Shown piece by piece: positions 1-9,240 of a stretch of 64,000 nucleotides of DNA. Each line of letters opens with the position of its first letter. Within the stretch, counting starts at the first letter, position 1. This stretch comes from Pseudaminobacter sp040049255 (GTDB lineage: Bacteria; Pseudomonadota; Alphaproteobacteria; Rhizobiales; Rhizobiaceae). The position numbers and the translations under genes were made by a program. The DNA lies in NCBI RefSeq assembly GCF_040049255.1, contig NZ_JBDZDR010000010.1, positions 1 through 64,000 of the forward strand, in the 5' to 3' direction. Under the pieces are notes generated by a model. That model saw nothing but the letters and a program-made list of their open reading frames with translations. It ran no database searches and was not told the DNA's origin.

Positions 1-159
1 GCATTATGGCCAGCGGCGCATGAAAGGCCGCACTACAGGTCGGATACATGGCCGCACCAACCAGCAACGCAGAATGCTCAAAAGAACCCCTTGCCAACGG
101 AGAGCCGTCCATACACGGCCCCACTGCCGTCATTTTGTGGGAGAGACCTCGATTGCCAA

Positions 160-642
160 TCAAGAAATTGACAAGATCTTGAGTTCGCGCGGTCCCTGTT
201 GGACAACGTCGCCAACGGTCTTGCCGATCAGGGCGATGGCCACTGGTGAACCATGCGATATGGATCCTTGCGACGGATTCGCTTCGTCTTCACCGACAAT
301 TTGGAAAGTCTGGGTTCGTCCATCATCACGTTCAAAGGTGACGGTATGGCGGAATTCGACCACGTCGTTAGAAGTGGGCACCGGGCATAACTGGGCCGTT
401 CGGATCCGCTCGGCATAATAGCTAACATCTCGAAACGGGACCGCCGACTGCCGTCGCCTCTCGTTGATGTCTTCCTGCAAGTTGGCAGCATCGAGAGCCT
501 GCTGAGCGCGTGCCAATTCGACCTGCAACATCCTAAGGCCCGCCTCCGTAACGAGGTTGACTCGATCGGAGATCGGGCGCGCCGGCAGGATGGTTTCCGA
601 TGCTGCCTCAGCGCTTTCCTCTCTGACAAATGCTACGCTCAC
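160..642 (-). CDS. GreA/GreB-family transcription elongation factor
   Basis: This 160-residue protein resembles Gre factors, which bind RNA polymerase and stimulate cleavage of backtracked transcripts. An N-terminal helical part (NLVTEAGLRMLQVEL onward) is followed by a C-terminal FKBP-like half containing TVTFERDDGRTQTFQIVGE and later SISHGSPVAIALIGKTVGD, the typical Gre C-terminal signature. I chose the GTG start at 642, giving MSVAFVREESAEAASE, because it follows a GAGAGG ribosome site; an ATG at 723 would add 27 unrelated residues. It stands apart from the catabolic genes and is probably an accessory paralogue rather than the housekeeping greA. The family is fairly sure; the specific role is unknown. 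Confidence 0.75.
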   Translation of the reverse strand: MSVAFVREESAEAASETILPARPISDRVNLVTEAGLRMLQVELARAQQALDAANLQEDINERRRQSAVPFRDVSYYAERIRTAQLCPVPTSNDVVEFRHTVTFERDDGRTQTFQIVGEDEANPSQGSISHGSPVAIALIGKTVGDVVQQGPRELKILSIS

Positions 643-969
643 TTGATCATGCCTCTCGTCCTGTTCTCCAGTATTGGCATGGCCTGCCATCGACAATAAG
701 TCACAACGCAGCGTCTGCGACACGGCGACGGCAGCGACCCAAGCGGGCCTTAACGTGTCGCTGAATTTTGCGACCCATTGTCAGCAAGCTCGCTGCTCGC
801 TCGTCCTTGACACGGTGCCTGATCGAAAGCGCCTGTCGCTTCCTCCAAGATGGTAGTGGCGCAGGCTAGCGAGTGATGGGCGTGTTTTCTTGGCCGGCCC
901 CTCTTTCGCGGTGACGCCTGATCGCGCCAATTGGCACGCCACCGCGGAACTCAACGTCCCTGCCAACCA
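643..969. other. Gene-poor stretch upstream of the Gre-like gene
   Basis: About 330 bases between the Gre-like gene and the small ORF at 970-1254. Short open frames occur on both strands but none has a ribosome site or recognisable protein. It may hold the promoter of the Gre-like gene; nothing else is seen. Confidence 0.4.
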
Positions 970-1254
970 TCACGCTGATCTTGCTGCATTGTCGCGCGCC
1001 AACCCGTCACGATCCTCTTCATGGCCAAGTTCAGCATTTGTAACAGAGCTCGCTTGGGCGCTGCGTAGTTCAGCCATATCAACAGCAAGAAGAGTGTCTC
1101 CGTACAACATGACCGCGGACAGCGCAGCTTCATCGCGAAGGGCTTTGAGAAGCTGAACAAACATGTGCAACACTTCCCTGGTTCGGCTGCTAGCGATCGC
1201 TTCCTCCTTGGTAAGACTATCCGCGGCAGCGGGTTGTCCCTGCCATAGGGTCAT
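970..1254 (-). CDS. Small hypothetical protein coupled to ferredoxin
   Basis: This 94-residue ORF begins with an ATG that overlaps the TGA stop of the upstream ferredoxin gene (ATGA arrangement), which suggests translational coupling in the same transcript. The sequence is mostly helical (EVLHMFVQLLKALRDEAALS) with no motif I recognise, and the tail becomes very charged, which could mean a frameshifted end. It has no cysteine, signal peptide or membrane segment. No function is proposed; it may be non-coding. Confidence 0.35.
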   Translation of the reverse strand: MTLWQGQPAAADSLTKEEAIASSRTREVLHMFVQLLKALRDEAALSAVMLYGDTLLAVDMAELRSAQASSVTNAELGHEEDRDGLARDNAARSA

Positions 1255-1562
1255 GCAGGAATGGAGACCCTCAAGCCGTCGAGGCTGCGCGTCACCTCAA
1301 TCTGGCAGCAGAGGCGGCTGTTGGGCGAGAAATTGTCGAGGCTCTCCAGGAGGTCCTTCTCGACGTCCTCGGCTGGGCCGACTTCGGCGATCCAGGTTTC
1401 ATCGACGACGACGTGGCAGGTGGCGCAGCTGCAACCGCCGCCACATTCGGCGGAAATGCCGGAGATCAGGTTGTCGACGGCTGTCTGCATGACGGTGTCG
1501 CCCAGATGGGCTTCGACGTGGGTCTCGCTGCCGTCCTGTCCAATGAAGATGATCTTCGTCAT
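1251..1562 (-). CDS. [2Fe-2S] ferredoxin, putidaredoxin/adrenodoxin type
   Basis: A 103-residue soluble electron carrier. Cys40-x5-Cys46-x2-Cys49-x35-Cys85 is the cluster-binding pattern of adrenodoxin/putidaredoxin-type ferredoxins, with the usual GGGCSCATCH core. Such proteins pass electrons from an FAD reductase to a cytochrome P450 or a ring hydroxylase. The gene lies 21 bases downstream of a matching ferredoxin reductase (1584-2795), so the two form a reductase-ferredoxin pair, and the P450 at 9241-10461 is the nearest candidate acceptor. Family assignment is secure; the partner is inferred from neighbourhood. Confidence 0.92.
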   Translation of the reverse strand: MTKIIFIGQDGSETHVEAHLGDTVMQTAVDNLISGISAECGGGCSCATCHVVVDETWIAEVGPAEDVEKDLLESLDNFSPNSRLCCQIEVTRSLDGLRVSIPA

Positions 1563-1583
1563 TTCGAATTTTCCTAATGCTGG

Positions 1584-2795
1584 TTAGGCCGCGACTTCTT
1601 TGAAGGGCCTGCTTTCGTCGGCGAGCATCGCCGGGTCGATCACGCGGCGCTGCATGATCAGTTTCTTGGAAAGCACAAATTCGGACGGCCGGTTGACGCA
1701 GTCGGCTGCGATCAATGCGCCCTGCTTGAGGTAGAAGGCGGCGAAGCTGCGTCCTTCGGCAGGATTGCCGCGCAGCACCATCCTGTCATAATCTGTGCTT
1801 AACCCAGCCATTTGCAGCTTGAGATCGAACTGATCGGACCAGAACCAGGGGAGCGATCGGTCGGGCTTTTCGTTGTCACAGATCGTCGCGGCGGCGGCCT
1901 TGGCCTGTTCGACGGCGTTGCTTACGGATTCGAGACGGCAGGTGCCGTAATCCTTTACCGGATGGACCGTGCAGTCCCCTGCGGCCACGATGTCGGGATC
2001 GTCTGTACGGGCATATTCGTCGGTAACAATACCACCATCCACCCGCAGGCCAGCGGCTTCGGCAAGTTCGGTATTGGGCAGAACGCCGATGCCGACGACG
2101 AAGAAATCCGCTTCGATCTCCGCGCCGTCCTCGAAGTTGACTGCCTCAGCGCGAGGCGTTCCGCGCAGGCCCGCGATGCGCGCACCGGTGATGATGGTTA
2201 CGCCTTCTTCGGCATGGACCCGCTGATAAAAGGTCGACATTTCAGGTGCGGTAACGCGGGCCAACACGCGCGGCGCGGCCTCGACCACGGTGACCTTGGT
2301 GCCGAATTTCCTCAGGGCGGCGGCGGTTTCGAGGCCGATATAGCCGCCGCCGATCACCACTGCGCGACGGCCTTCGCCAGCATGGGCGCGTATGCGCTCG
2401 AGATCGTTGAGGGTGCGCAGATAAAGGACGTTTTCCTGATCGGCGTTTGGAAGCCTGCGCACGCGTGCCCCCGTGCACAGCGCGAGCTTGTCATAGGCGA
2501 GCCGTTCGCCATCAGCGAGCACGACCTTCTTTGCAGCGCGGTCGATGGCGGCAACCGTGACGCCGAGACGGAGTTCGATATTGTGCCGGTTGTAGGCGTC
2601 TTCGTGGCGGATGAGGATGTCCTGAAAAGTCTTCTCGCCTGACATGTAGCCCTTCGACAGGGGCGGGCGGTTGTAGGGCAAGTGAGGCTCATCCCCGAGC
2701 ATGAGGATGCGGCCGGTCCACCCCTCCTGCCGAAGGCTTGCGGCGAGCTGCGCCCCGGCATGGCTCGCGCCAACGATGATACAGGTTTCTGACAA
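1584..2795 (-). CDS. NAD(P)H-dependent ferredoxin reductase (putidaredoxin-reductase type)
   Basis: This 403-residue FAD enzyme transfers electrons from NAD(P)H to ferredoxin. It shows an N-terminal FAD site (CIIVGASHAGAQLAASL), an NAD-binding site (VVIGGGYIGLETAAAL), a C-terminal FAD motif (DIVAAGDCTVHPV) and a reductase C-terminal domain. I prefer a TTG start at 2795 because GGGAGGG lies 7 bases before it and the FAD site then starts at once; the in-frame ORF reaches 2903 but adds an unrelated leader. The ferredoxin gene follows immediately. A second, related reductase is at 7926-9158. Confidence 0.88.
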   Translation of the reverse strand: MSETCIIVGASHAGAQLAASLRQEGWTGRILMLGDEPHLPYNRPPLSKGYMSGEKTFQDILIRHEDAYNRHNIELRLGVTVAAIDRAAKKVVLADGERLAYDKLALCTGARVRRLPNADQENVLYLRTLNDLERIRAHAGEGRRAVVIGGGYIGLETAAALRKFGTKVTVVEAAPRVLARVTAPEMSTFYQRVHAEEGVTIITGARIAGLRGTPRAEAVNFEDGAEIEADFFVVGIGVLPNTELAEAAGLRVDGGIVTDEYARTDDPDIVAAGDCTVHPVKDYGTCRLESVSNAVEQAKAAAATICDNEKPDRSLPWFWSDQFDLKLQMAGLSTDYDRMVLRGNPAEGRSFAAFYLKQGALIAADCVNRPSEFVLSKKLIMQRRVIDPAMLADESRPFKEVAA

Positions 2796-2944
2796 GACGA
2801 GACCCTCCCAGGCGCGCAATTCAGTCCGCTGCCGAAGCCGTCTAACAAGATCGGCCACCTTACTGATGCCGTCATAAGACGCGAGATTTTCCTTGTGATC
2901 CAATACCTTTGCTGAATGAAAGGTAGGGGTCCTGAATATGACGA

Positions 2945-2969
2945 GGCCGGCCCCGCAAGAGGGCCGGCC
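2945..2969 (-). terminator. Hairpin downstream of the TRAP permease gene
   Basis: A perfect 9-bp stem (GGCCGGCCC / GGGCCGGCC) with a 7-base loop lies 24 bases after the dctM stop. It lacks a strong T run, so it may act as a partly factor-dependent terminator or an RNA-end stabiliser. Confidence 0.5.
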
Positions 2970-2992
2970 AGGAAACCCGAACGGGCGTCAGA

Positions 2993-4285
2993 TCATTTGA
3001 ACAGCAGGTCTGGCAGCCAGGTGATGATGATCGGGAAGAGCACCATCAGACCGACACGCAGGATGTCTGCGACGACGAACGGGGCAATGCCGCGGATGAT
3101 TTTGGCCAGCGGGACTTCGGGGGCGATGGCGCGGACCACAAAGAGGTTCATGCCAAGCGGGGGAGTGATGAGGGCAAGCTCTACCATCATCACCACGATG
3201 ATGCCGAACCAGACCGGGTCGTAGCCAAGGCCGATAATGATCGGGAAAAACATCGGCAGTGTCAGCAGGATCATTGCAAGGCTTTCGAGAACGCAGCCGA
3301 GCAGGAGATAGATCAGCAGGATGGCGAGCAGAGTGCCGGTGGCCGAGAAGCCGCTCTCGGTGATAAAGGCGAGCACGGCCTTGTCGGCGCCGGTCAGGTT
3401 GATGAATTCGCCGAAGATGCTGGCGCCGATCACAAGGGCGAAGAGTATCGCCGTGGTGTGGGCGCTGTCGCGCAGGATTTCAAGGAACTGCGAAAGCGAC
3501 ACACGGCGCATAAGGGCAATGATGAAGCCGCCGACCGCGCCGATGCCGCCTGCTTCGGTGGCCGTGAAGAGCCCGCCGTAGATGCCGCCGAGCACAAGGA
3601 TGAACAACGCTCCAACCATCCAGGTGCGTTTGAGTGCCGCCATTTTTTCGGCGCCGGTCGAGGTGCGCCCCTTGGGGGCAGCAGAGGGGTTGCGCCAGGA
3701 GACCCAGGCTATCGCAAGGGCATAGCCGAGGATGCCGAAGAGACCCGGAATGATTCCAGCGGCAAACAGCATGCCGATGTTGGTTTCGGTTTGGACGCCG
3801 TAAATCACCATGATGATGCTTGGCGGGATGAGAATGCCGAGGGTTGCGCCGGCCGCCACGGTGGCGGTGTTGAGGCCGTCTGAATAGCCATACGAGCGCA
3901 TCGAGGGGATGGCGATCTTGCCGATGGTGATGGCGGTTGCAACGCTTGAACCCGAAACGGCGGCGAAACCGCCCGATGCGCCGACCGTAGCCATGGCAAG
4001 GCCGCCGCGATAACGGCCAACGAAGGCTTCGGCGGCTTTATAGAGGTCTGCCGAGACACCCGCGCCGCAGATGAGATTGCCCATCAGCACGAAGAGCGGA
4101 ATGACGGACAGGCTATAGGAGAGTGTATTGCCGCTGACGGTGAGCGCAGCCATGGTGGTAGCCTGTGGCAAGCCAAGGAGTGCCCAGTAGCCTGCAAAGC
4201 CCACCACCGCGAGCGCGACAGCCACGGGAACGCGCGAAAAAATCAGAAGGAAGGCGCAAAAAAAGCCGATACCTGCTGCGAGCAT
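2993..4285 (-). CDS. dctM: TRAP transporter large permease (DctM family)
   Basis: A 430-residue inner-membrane protein with about a dozen hydrophobic segments, the normal length for DctM. Family features include the repeated glycine-rich segments (ASGGFAAVSGSSVATAITIG, then GILIPPSIIMVIYGV) and LALITPPLGMNLFVV near the end. It is the ion-driven membrane half that takes organic acids from a periplasmic DctP receptor. Its ATG overlaps the dctQ stop (TGATG). No dctP is adjacent: two receptor genes stand alone at 12606-13622 and 35186-36205. The substrate is probably a carboxylate handled by the surrounding catabolic genes. Confidence 0.93.
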   Translation of the reverse strand: MLAAGIGFFCAFLLIFSRVPVAVALAVVGFAGYWALLGLPQATTMAALTVSGNTLSYSLSVIPLFVLMGNLICGAGVSADLYKAAEAFVGRYRGGLAMATVGASGGFAAVSGSSVATAITIGKIAIPSMRSYGYSDGLNTATVAAGATLGILIPPSIIMVIYGVQTETNIGMLFAAGIIPGLFGILGYALAIAWVSWRNPSAAPKGRTSTGAEKMAALKRTWMVGALFILVLGGIYGGLFTATEAGGIGAVGGFIIALMRRVSLSQFLEILRDSAHTTAILFALVIGASIFGEFINLTGADKAVLAFITESGFSATGTLLAILLIYLLLGCVLESLAMILLTLPMFFPIIIGLGYDPVWFGIIVVMMVELALITPPLGMNLFVVRAIAPEVPLAKIIRGIAPFVVADILRVGLMVLFPIIITWLPDLLFK

Positions 4286-4788
4286 CAGACCACCTCGTCT
4301 TGCACGGCCTTGGCGTCGGATTCATCACGACGACGTGCAAGTGCCGAAAGGATGAAGACCACGGCGGTGATAGCGGACATCACTGCCATGAAGTAATAGG
4401 CGTAGAAAACCGGAACCGAGAGCTGCGGGGTCACGTCGCCATAGCTGGCCAGACGCGTGCCCTGCGCCCAAAGGCGCTGCGCCAGCATGCCGAAAAGCCC
4501 TGCGCCCAGAACGTCACCCAAGATTTTCTGAGCATGAAGCAGCCAGGCCGGCGAGAAGTTGTCCAGGATGTCTACGACGATGTGCTGCCGTTTCCAGGCG
4601 ATGACCGAATAGGCGAGAAAGGTCACGAAGACGAGCGAATATTCCGTCAGCTCGTTGGACCCCATCAGCGGCTTTTCGAAGAGGTTGCGGCCAACGACGT
4701 CGATGAAGGTCAATGCGGTCAAAACCACCAGCATGACGCTCGCCAGCGCATCGTTGAGCCAGAAAAAGCCGTCCCTTATCTTTTGCAT
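4285..4788 (-). CDS. dctQ: TRAP transporter small permease (DctQ family)
   Basis: A 167-residue protein with four hydrophobic helices, the size and topology of DctQ, the small membrane subunit of TRAP transporters. The family signature is seen in TFIDVVGRNLFEKPLMGSNE followed by WKRQHIVVDIL. I start at the ATG at 4788, directly after GGGAGGAGA; a longer ORF to 4845 has no better site. It is first in the dctQM pair, is translationally coupled to dctM, and is divergent from the LysR gene at 5317, which could control it. Confidence 0.9.
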   Translation of the reverse strand: MQKIRDGFFWLNDALASVMLVVLTALTFIDVVGRNLFEKPLMGSNELTEYSLVFVTFLAYSVIAWKRQHIVVDILDNFSPAWLLHAQKILGDVLGAGLFGMLAQRLWAQGTRLASYGDVTPQLSVPVFYAYYFMAVMSAITAVVFILSALARRRDESDAKAVQDEVV

Positions 4789-5316
4789 AATCTCCTCCCT
4801 GTGTGGGCCGATGCGAGGGGAATGCCTCCGTCGCTTTCGCCGCATGCCCCCCTCTAACCGGCGGACGCTAGAAAACGCGGCGCGCGAGGTAAAATATGAA
4901 ATGGCTCTGACTGGCTAGGCTTTGCGTCTCGCTTGAAGGCGAATCGCCATCATGCTGCGCAGCCCCGGAGTTTTCTCGCGAAAAGCGGCGGCAACTCTGG
5001 CCCGTGGTGCCCTCTCGGCATGGATCTCATCGGTGGCGATACTTTTTTCATATCGAAAGCCCTCGTTTGACGCCCCTCCGATAAGAGCCGTTTCTTATGA
5101 AAAGAGCGCGGAAGTCATTGAAAACAAATAATATGATCACCTTACCATCTCGCGGGAAGGTGGCGTCGCGGGCATTCTGCCGCCGGAGCGGCGGCGCCAA
5201 GCGCGTATTGCAAAGCCACAAAACTACGGTAGCCTTACTTTATGACCTATGCGAACTCGTGGAGGCGGAAACGAGGGAGAGGTCCTGCGAATGACTTTCC
5301 TGGGAGGGAGGAAACA
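4789..5316. promoter_or_regulatory. Intergenic region between dctQM and the LysR gene
   Basis: A 528-base region with divergent genes on both sides and no credible ORF. The part near 5030-5140 is AT-rich and includes TTTTTTCATATCGAAA and TTTCTTATGAAAAGAG, the latter an imperfect inverted repeat of the kind LysR proteins bind. It probably carries both promoters and the regulator's site; no exact promoter could be fixed. Confidence 0.5.
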
Positions 5317-6288
5317 ATGAACATGAAACAGCTGCGCTATTTTTTGGCAGTGGCAGAGGAGCTTAACTTCACCCGCGCCGCCGCCAAGGTGAACATCGCG
5401 CAGCCCCCTCTCAGTCAGCAGATCATGGCGCTTGAGGCCGAGTTGGGTACCCCGCTTTTCATTCGTGAAAAGCGCAAGGTAGAACTTACCGAGGCGGGTC
5501 GTATCCTGGTCGTGCACGCCCACCGTGTTCTTAATGCGGCTTCGGCCGCCATCGGCGCAGTCCGTGCAGCCGAGCGCGGCGCCAACGCCAAGTTGACCGT
5601 GGGCGCGATCTACTCTTCGATCTATGCTTTCCTGCCCGATACGCTACGCGTCTTCCGCTCGATCGAGCCGCGCACCGAAGTATCCATCCAGGAGATGACG
5701 ATCAATCAGCAGGTCCATGCCATCAAAGAGGGGCGCATCGAGATCGGCATGGTGCGGGGGCATGTCTATGACAGCGAGATCACCACAGAGCATTTATTCC
5801 GCGAGCGTCTGGTGCTGGCCGTTCCACACAACATGATTTTTGCCTCAGACGAAATCATCGACGTCCAGTCGCTTGCTGAAATGCCGCTTGTCGCGGTGAC
5901 CCGCGGCCCGACGCGTGGCTACGGCGACCGCATCCTCAATATTTTCGAGCAGGAAGACCTCCAGCCCCGCGTGGTGAACGAGGTGGCCGACATGCACACC
6001 TCCATCTGCATGGTGGCGGCTGGTATGGGTGTGGCGATCGTGCCTTCCACGCTGCAGCTTCTCCAGCCGCGCGGTGTGCGCTTCATCCAGATTGACAGCG
6101 TCGCCGCCCACATCACCTTCTCGCTCGCCTGGCGCAGCAAGCAGGTATCCTCTTCGATGGCCACCTTTCTCGACGCCGCGCGCCAGAACGCCAAGAGCCT
6201 GCTGGCGGAACATGCCGATCTCTTCATGCGTCTGCCGCAAACTGCAGGTGCCAAGACTGTGCCGCAAAGGGCTGTCGCTGTCGCCTGA
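5317..6288 (+). CDS. LysR-family transcriptional regulator
   Basis: A 323-residue LysR regulator. The N-terminal winged helix-turn-helix (MKQLRYFLAVAEELNFTRAA, then IAQPPLSQQIMALE) is followed by a ligand-binding domain resembling aromatic-acid LysR proteins such as CatR/BenM. The ATG at 5317 sits after GGGAGGGAGG; an upstream in-frame ATG at 5242 is less likely. It is divergent from dctQM and convergent with the MarR gene, so it is a candidate regulator of transport and of the catabolic genes. The ligand is unknown. Confidence 0.9.
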   Translation: MNMKQLRYFLAVAEELNFTRAAAKVNIAQPPLSQQIMALEAELGTPLFIREKRKVELTEAGRILVVHAHRVLNAASAAIGAVRAAERGANAKLTVGAIYSSIYAFLPDTLRVFRSIEPRTEVSIQEMTINQQVHAIKEGRIEIGMVRGHVYDSEITTEHLFRERLVLAVPHNMIFASDEIIDVQSLAEMPLVAVTRGPTRGYGDRILNIFEQEDLQPRVVNEVADMHTSICMVAAGMGVAIVPSTLQLLQPRGVRFIQIDSVAAHITFSLAWRSKQVSSSMATFLDAARQNAKSLLAEHADLFMRLPQTAGAKTVPQRAVAVA

Positions 6289-6326
6289 GGCAAAAAGCGA
6301 TGGACGGAACGAGCGGGGCACGTTTT

Positions 6327-6800
6327 CTATTCGGAACTCGTCTCCGCCATCTGCAGGCGGATCTTCTCGAGCACGGCGAGCGTCGACTGCCATTCCTCGG
6401 GGGTGACGGTATTGCGGCTGTCGGTCTCGGTCTTCTGCATACAGGCCACGATCCGGGCGACATAGTCCGAGCCTTTATCTGTCATATGGACAGTCTTGCT
6501 GCGGCGGTCGTTCTGGTCGGGTTGGCGACAAATATATCCGCCCTTTTCGAGTGAGGCCAAGAATCCCGAAATGGTCATGGGATCGAGACTCGCGCGGCGG
6601 GCGAGAGTCACTTGCGTTACGGGTCCGTAATGGGCGGCATAAACCAGAATACGCGCAGCCCCCGGCGTCAGTTCGGGCGCGACCTTGGCCACGTCCTCCG
6701 CAAATAGCGTCCGCTTGTACCGGACTATGTCCGTAATGGTGAAGATGAATTCGAGATTCGGAGTGATGGCGGACATGTCCTTTCCACAGATCGAAGGCAT
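6327..6800 (-). CDS. MarR-family transcriptional regulator
   Basis: A winged-helix repressor of about 157 residues. The recognition helix region reads ASLDPMTISGFLASLEKGGY and the wing carries RQPDQNDRRSKTVHMTDKG, the conserved MarR DRR motif. MarR proteins usually dissociate from DNA on binding phenolic or CoA-linked ligands. The start is uncertain: ATG 6800 gives normal length, ATG 6776 is possible, and a GTG at 6941 overlaps the stop of the upstream SDR gene, which would give 204 residues and translational coupling. It is last in the minus-strand group that starts at the SDR at 11185. Confidence 0.85.
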   Translation of the reverse strand: MPSICGKDMSAITPNLEFIFTITDIVRYKRTLFAEDVAKVAPELTPGAARILVYAAHYGPVTQVTLARRASLDPMTISGFLASLEKGGYICRQPDQNDRRSKTVHMTDKGSDYVARIVACMQKTETDSRNTVTPEEWQSTLAVLEKIRLQMAETSSE

Positions 6801-6937
6801 TACCAGCCCCCGAAAAGAGCTGGAACTTCTGATCCTTGCCTCTTTTTTTGGCCGCAGGGAAGAAGTATCAGCCAAGGAAACATCTCCCGCCAGCGCGTAA
6901 TCAGCCCCACCGACGATAGGGCGTCGGAAAACGGCTT

Positions 6938-7762
6938 TCACCGAGCCGAACCTACTGCCGGCGAGGCGCTCGATATGCCGCGCCAGGAAAGCGTACCACC
7001 ATCAATGCGAACCACGGTGCCCGTGATGAAAGCGGCAGCATCGGAGGCCAGGAAGCAGGCCAGCTTGGCCACCTCTTCTGGCTTGCCGAGCCGCTTGATG
7101 ATATGCGGCCCTGAAGTGGTTGCGATGGCGGCCTCGCGGTCCTTTGCGCTATCGATGCTGTGCATGAGCATGGGCGTCTCGATCGCGCCCGGAGCATAGC
7201 CATTGCAACGAATGCCGTACTGGCCAAGGTCGAGCGCCATTTGCTGGGTCAGCATCGCCACCGCAGCCTTGCTGGCGGTGTAGGCCGGCAGCCAAGGGTA
7301 GGCGCAGTAAGAGGCCACCGAAGCGGCGTTGACGATTGAGGGACCATTCTGCGACATCTTCAGCCAGGGCGCAGCAAATTTTGCGGCGCGCCAGATCGCC
7401 TTGAGGTTCACGTCCATAACGCGGTCCCAGGCTTCTTCCGGCAGGTTCTCGAAGGTGACATGGCTTTTCATCACGGCGTCGTCGGTGATGCCAGCGTTGT
7501 TAATGAGCGTGTCGACGCCGCCTGCTGCACTGGCGGTGGCCTCGATCATGTCATGGATATCCTCAGCTTTCGACAAGTCGGTGCGCAGGAAGATCGATTT
7601 GACCCCGGCGGCGTTCAGGTCGCGAACTGTCGCCTCACCTCCGGTCTCGTTGATGTCGATCACCGCGACGAAGCCCGCGCCTTGTCGGCCTGCCTCAAGC
7701 GCGATGGCGCGCCCCATGCCCTGGGCACCTCCGGTGACGATGACGGTTTTTCCGGTAAGCAT
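6938..7762 (-). CDS. Short-chain dehydrogenase/reductase (SDR)
   Basis: A 274-residue classical SDR that should oxidise or reduce an alcohol/ketone with NAD(P). It has the cofactor motif TGGAQGMGRAI, the NNAG structural motif, the catalytic serine region (IVNAASVAS) and the catalytic YTASKAA. The ATG at 7762 follows GGAGG; a GTG-free upstream extension to 7792 looks unneeded. An upstream TATTGG-type motif lies at 7836-7841. It probably handles an alcohol made by the neighbouring P450, but the substrate is not visible. Confidence 0.88.
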   Translation of the reverse strand: MLTGKTVIVTGGAQGMGRAIALEAGRQGAGFVAVIDINETGGEATVRDLNAAGVKSIFLRTDLSKAEDIHDMIEATASAAGGVDTLINNAGITDDAVMKSHVTFENLPEEAWDRVMDVNLKAIWRAAKFAAPWLKMSQNGPSIVNAASVASYCAYPWLPAYTASKAAVAMLTQQMALDLGQYGIRCNGYAPGAIETPMLMHSIDSAKDREAAIATTSGPHIIKRLGKPEEVAKLACFLASDAAAFITGTVVRIDGGTLSWRGISSASPAVGSAR

Positions 7763-7925
7763 CCTGCAATCCTCCACTGCCTGCGCCGCCATATGGCGGG
7801 CAGATGCGACTTTAGAACCGTTTGGCTGCTCTCCTCCAATATAAATAACAGATGGAGCAGTACCGCCGCTGAATTAAATGAAAAAGAAGAAGAACTTCTG
7901 AACAGAAAGCTCAGGAGGAAATTAC

Positions 7926-9158
7926 TCAGGCAGTCTGAACCAGTAGATTCCGCAGGTCGAAGGAGAGGTCCTGCACCTCTTCCGGGGTGGGCGAGACGCC
8001 CTCGGCCAGAAGGCTCCGCCCCAGCATGTGGTCGCCGCCGCGGTTGAGCGATTCCACTGCGACGAGGTGTTCGTCACGGAAGCGAAAGATCGAGAAGCTG
8101 CGGTCGTCAGGGTTCCCTCGCGCCACGGAGAAATCCGACCTTTCGCTGAGGCCCGCAATCTGGATGAGAAGGCCGCCCTGTTCGCTCCAGAAGGTCGGGA
8201 TGTCTCTGAATTCGCCGCCATGCTCGCCCATGAGCCGAGCCGCTACGTGATTTGCCTGGGAGACGGCGTTCTGGACGGATTCCAATCGGATCGCGCGTCC
8301 ATTCGCGGGGAAGACGCAGCAATCGCCGATCGCCGAAATATTCGGATCCGAGGTAACGAGCGCGCCATTCACAACGATGCCGTTGGCGGTCTCAAGGCCG
8401 CAAGCCTCGGCCAGGCCGGTCTCCGGTGTCACCCCTATGGCAGCGAGAACGCAATCAGCCTGGAGAACTGAGCCATCGTCGAGCGTGACGGTGAACTCGC
8501 TGTCGTTCTCCTCCTCTATAAGCGCGACGGTGCGGTTGAAATGGAAGGTGATGCCCTTGGCCTCATGGTGCTGACGGATGGCGCGGGCGAGAAGGGGCGA
8601 GACCGCGCGGTCGAGAAGCCGCCCCAACACCTCTATCACGTGGATGCGCACGCCGGTCCTGGAAAGGGTGCCGGCGACCTCGAGGCCAATGAAACCGCCA
8701 CCAATGACGACGACCTCCTCGGCGCGGTTCGCGGCTTGACGCAGCGCGTGGCTCTCGCGCAAGTCGCGCAGTTGCAACACGCGGCGGCTTGCCGTGGTGA
8801 TCGGCGCCAGGCGGCGGTTGCGCGCGCCAGTCGCGAGAACGAGATGGCCGTAGCCAACACGGCTTCCGTCCTCTAGTTCGACTTCGCAGGCGCGGCGATC
8901 GATGGCGCGTACGCCGACACCGAGGCGCAGGCTAATGCGGTTTTTTTCATAGAAGCCCGGCTCTTCGAGCATCAGGTCATCGTCGGTCAGTTCGCCCGAA
9001 AGATGGCCCTTGGAAAGCGGCGGGCGCTGGTACGGCGCGACATTGCTCGCGTCGATCAGTGTGATCTCTCCGGAATGGCCACGCCGGCGCAGGCTTGTGG
9101 CAAGTTGCTGCCCAGCCTGACCCGCGCCAATGATCACGACAGAATTTGGCTGAAGCAT
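7926..9158 (-). CDS. FAD-dependent ferredoxin reductase, second copy
   Basis: A 410-residue paralogue of the reductase at 1584-2795. It has an FAD site (VVIIGAGQAGQQLATSL), the family tag YQRPPLSKGHLSGE, an NAD site (VVIGGGFIGLEVAGTL) and the second FAD motif (ISAIGDCCVFP). The ATG at 9158 follows AAAGGATG. It lies 82 bases downstream of the P450 gene in the same direction, so it is likely the electron source for that P450 through a ferredoxin encoded elsewhere in the region (1251-1562 or 34759-34980). The region therefore has two reductases for two P450s. Confidence 0.88.
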   Translation of the reverse strand: MLQPNSVVIIGAGQAGQQLATSLRRRGHSGEITLIDASNVAPYQRPPLSKGHLSGELTDDDLMLEEPGFYEKNRISLRLGVGVRAIDRRACEVELEDGSRVGYGHLVLATGARNRRLAPITTASRRVLQLRDLRESHALRQAANRAEEVVVIGGGFIGLEVAGTLSRTGVRIHVIEVLGRLLDRAVSPLLARAIRQHHEAKGITFHFNRTVALIEEENDSEFTVTLDDGSVLQADCVLAAIGVTPETGLAEACGLETANGIVVNGALVTSDPNISAIGDCCVFPANGRAIRLESVQNAVSQANHVAARLMGEHGGEFRDIPTFWSEQGGLLIQIAGLSERSDFSVARGNPDDRSFSIFRFRDEHLVAVESLNRGGDHMLGRSLLAEGVSPTPEEVQDLSFDLRNLLVQTA

Positions 9159-9240
9159 TCGGGCATCCTTTGAGAGATTGTCGAGGCGGATCCGACCGGG
9201 CTCCGGCGCGATGCCACGCGACGGAGCCAATTACCTTGAT

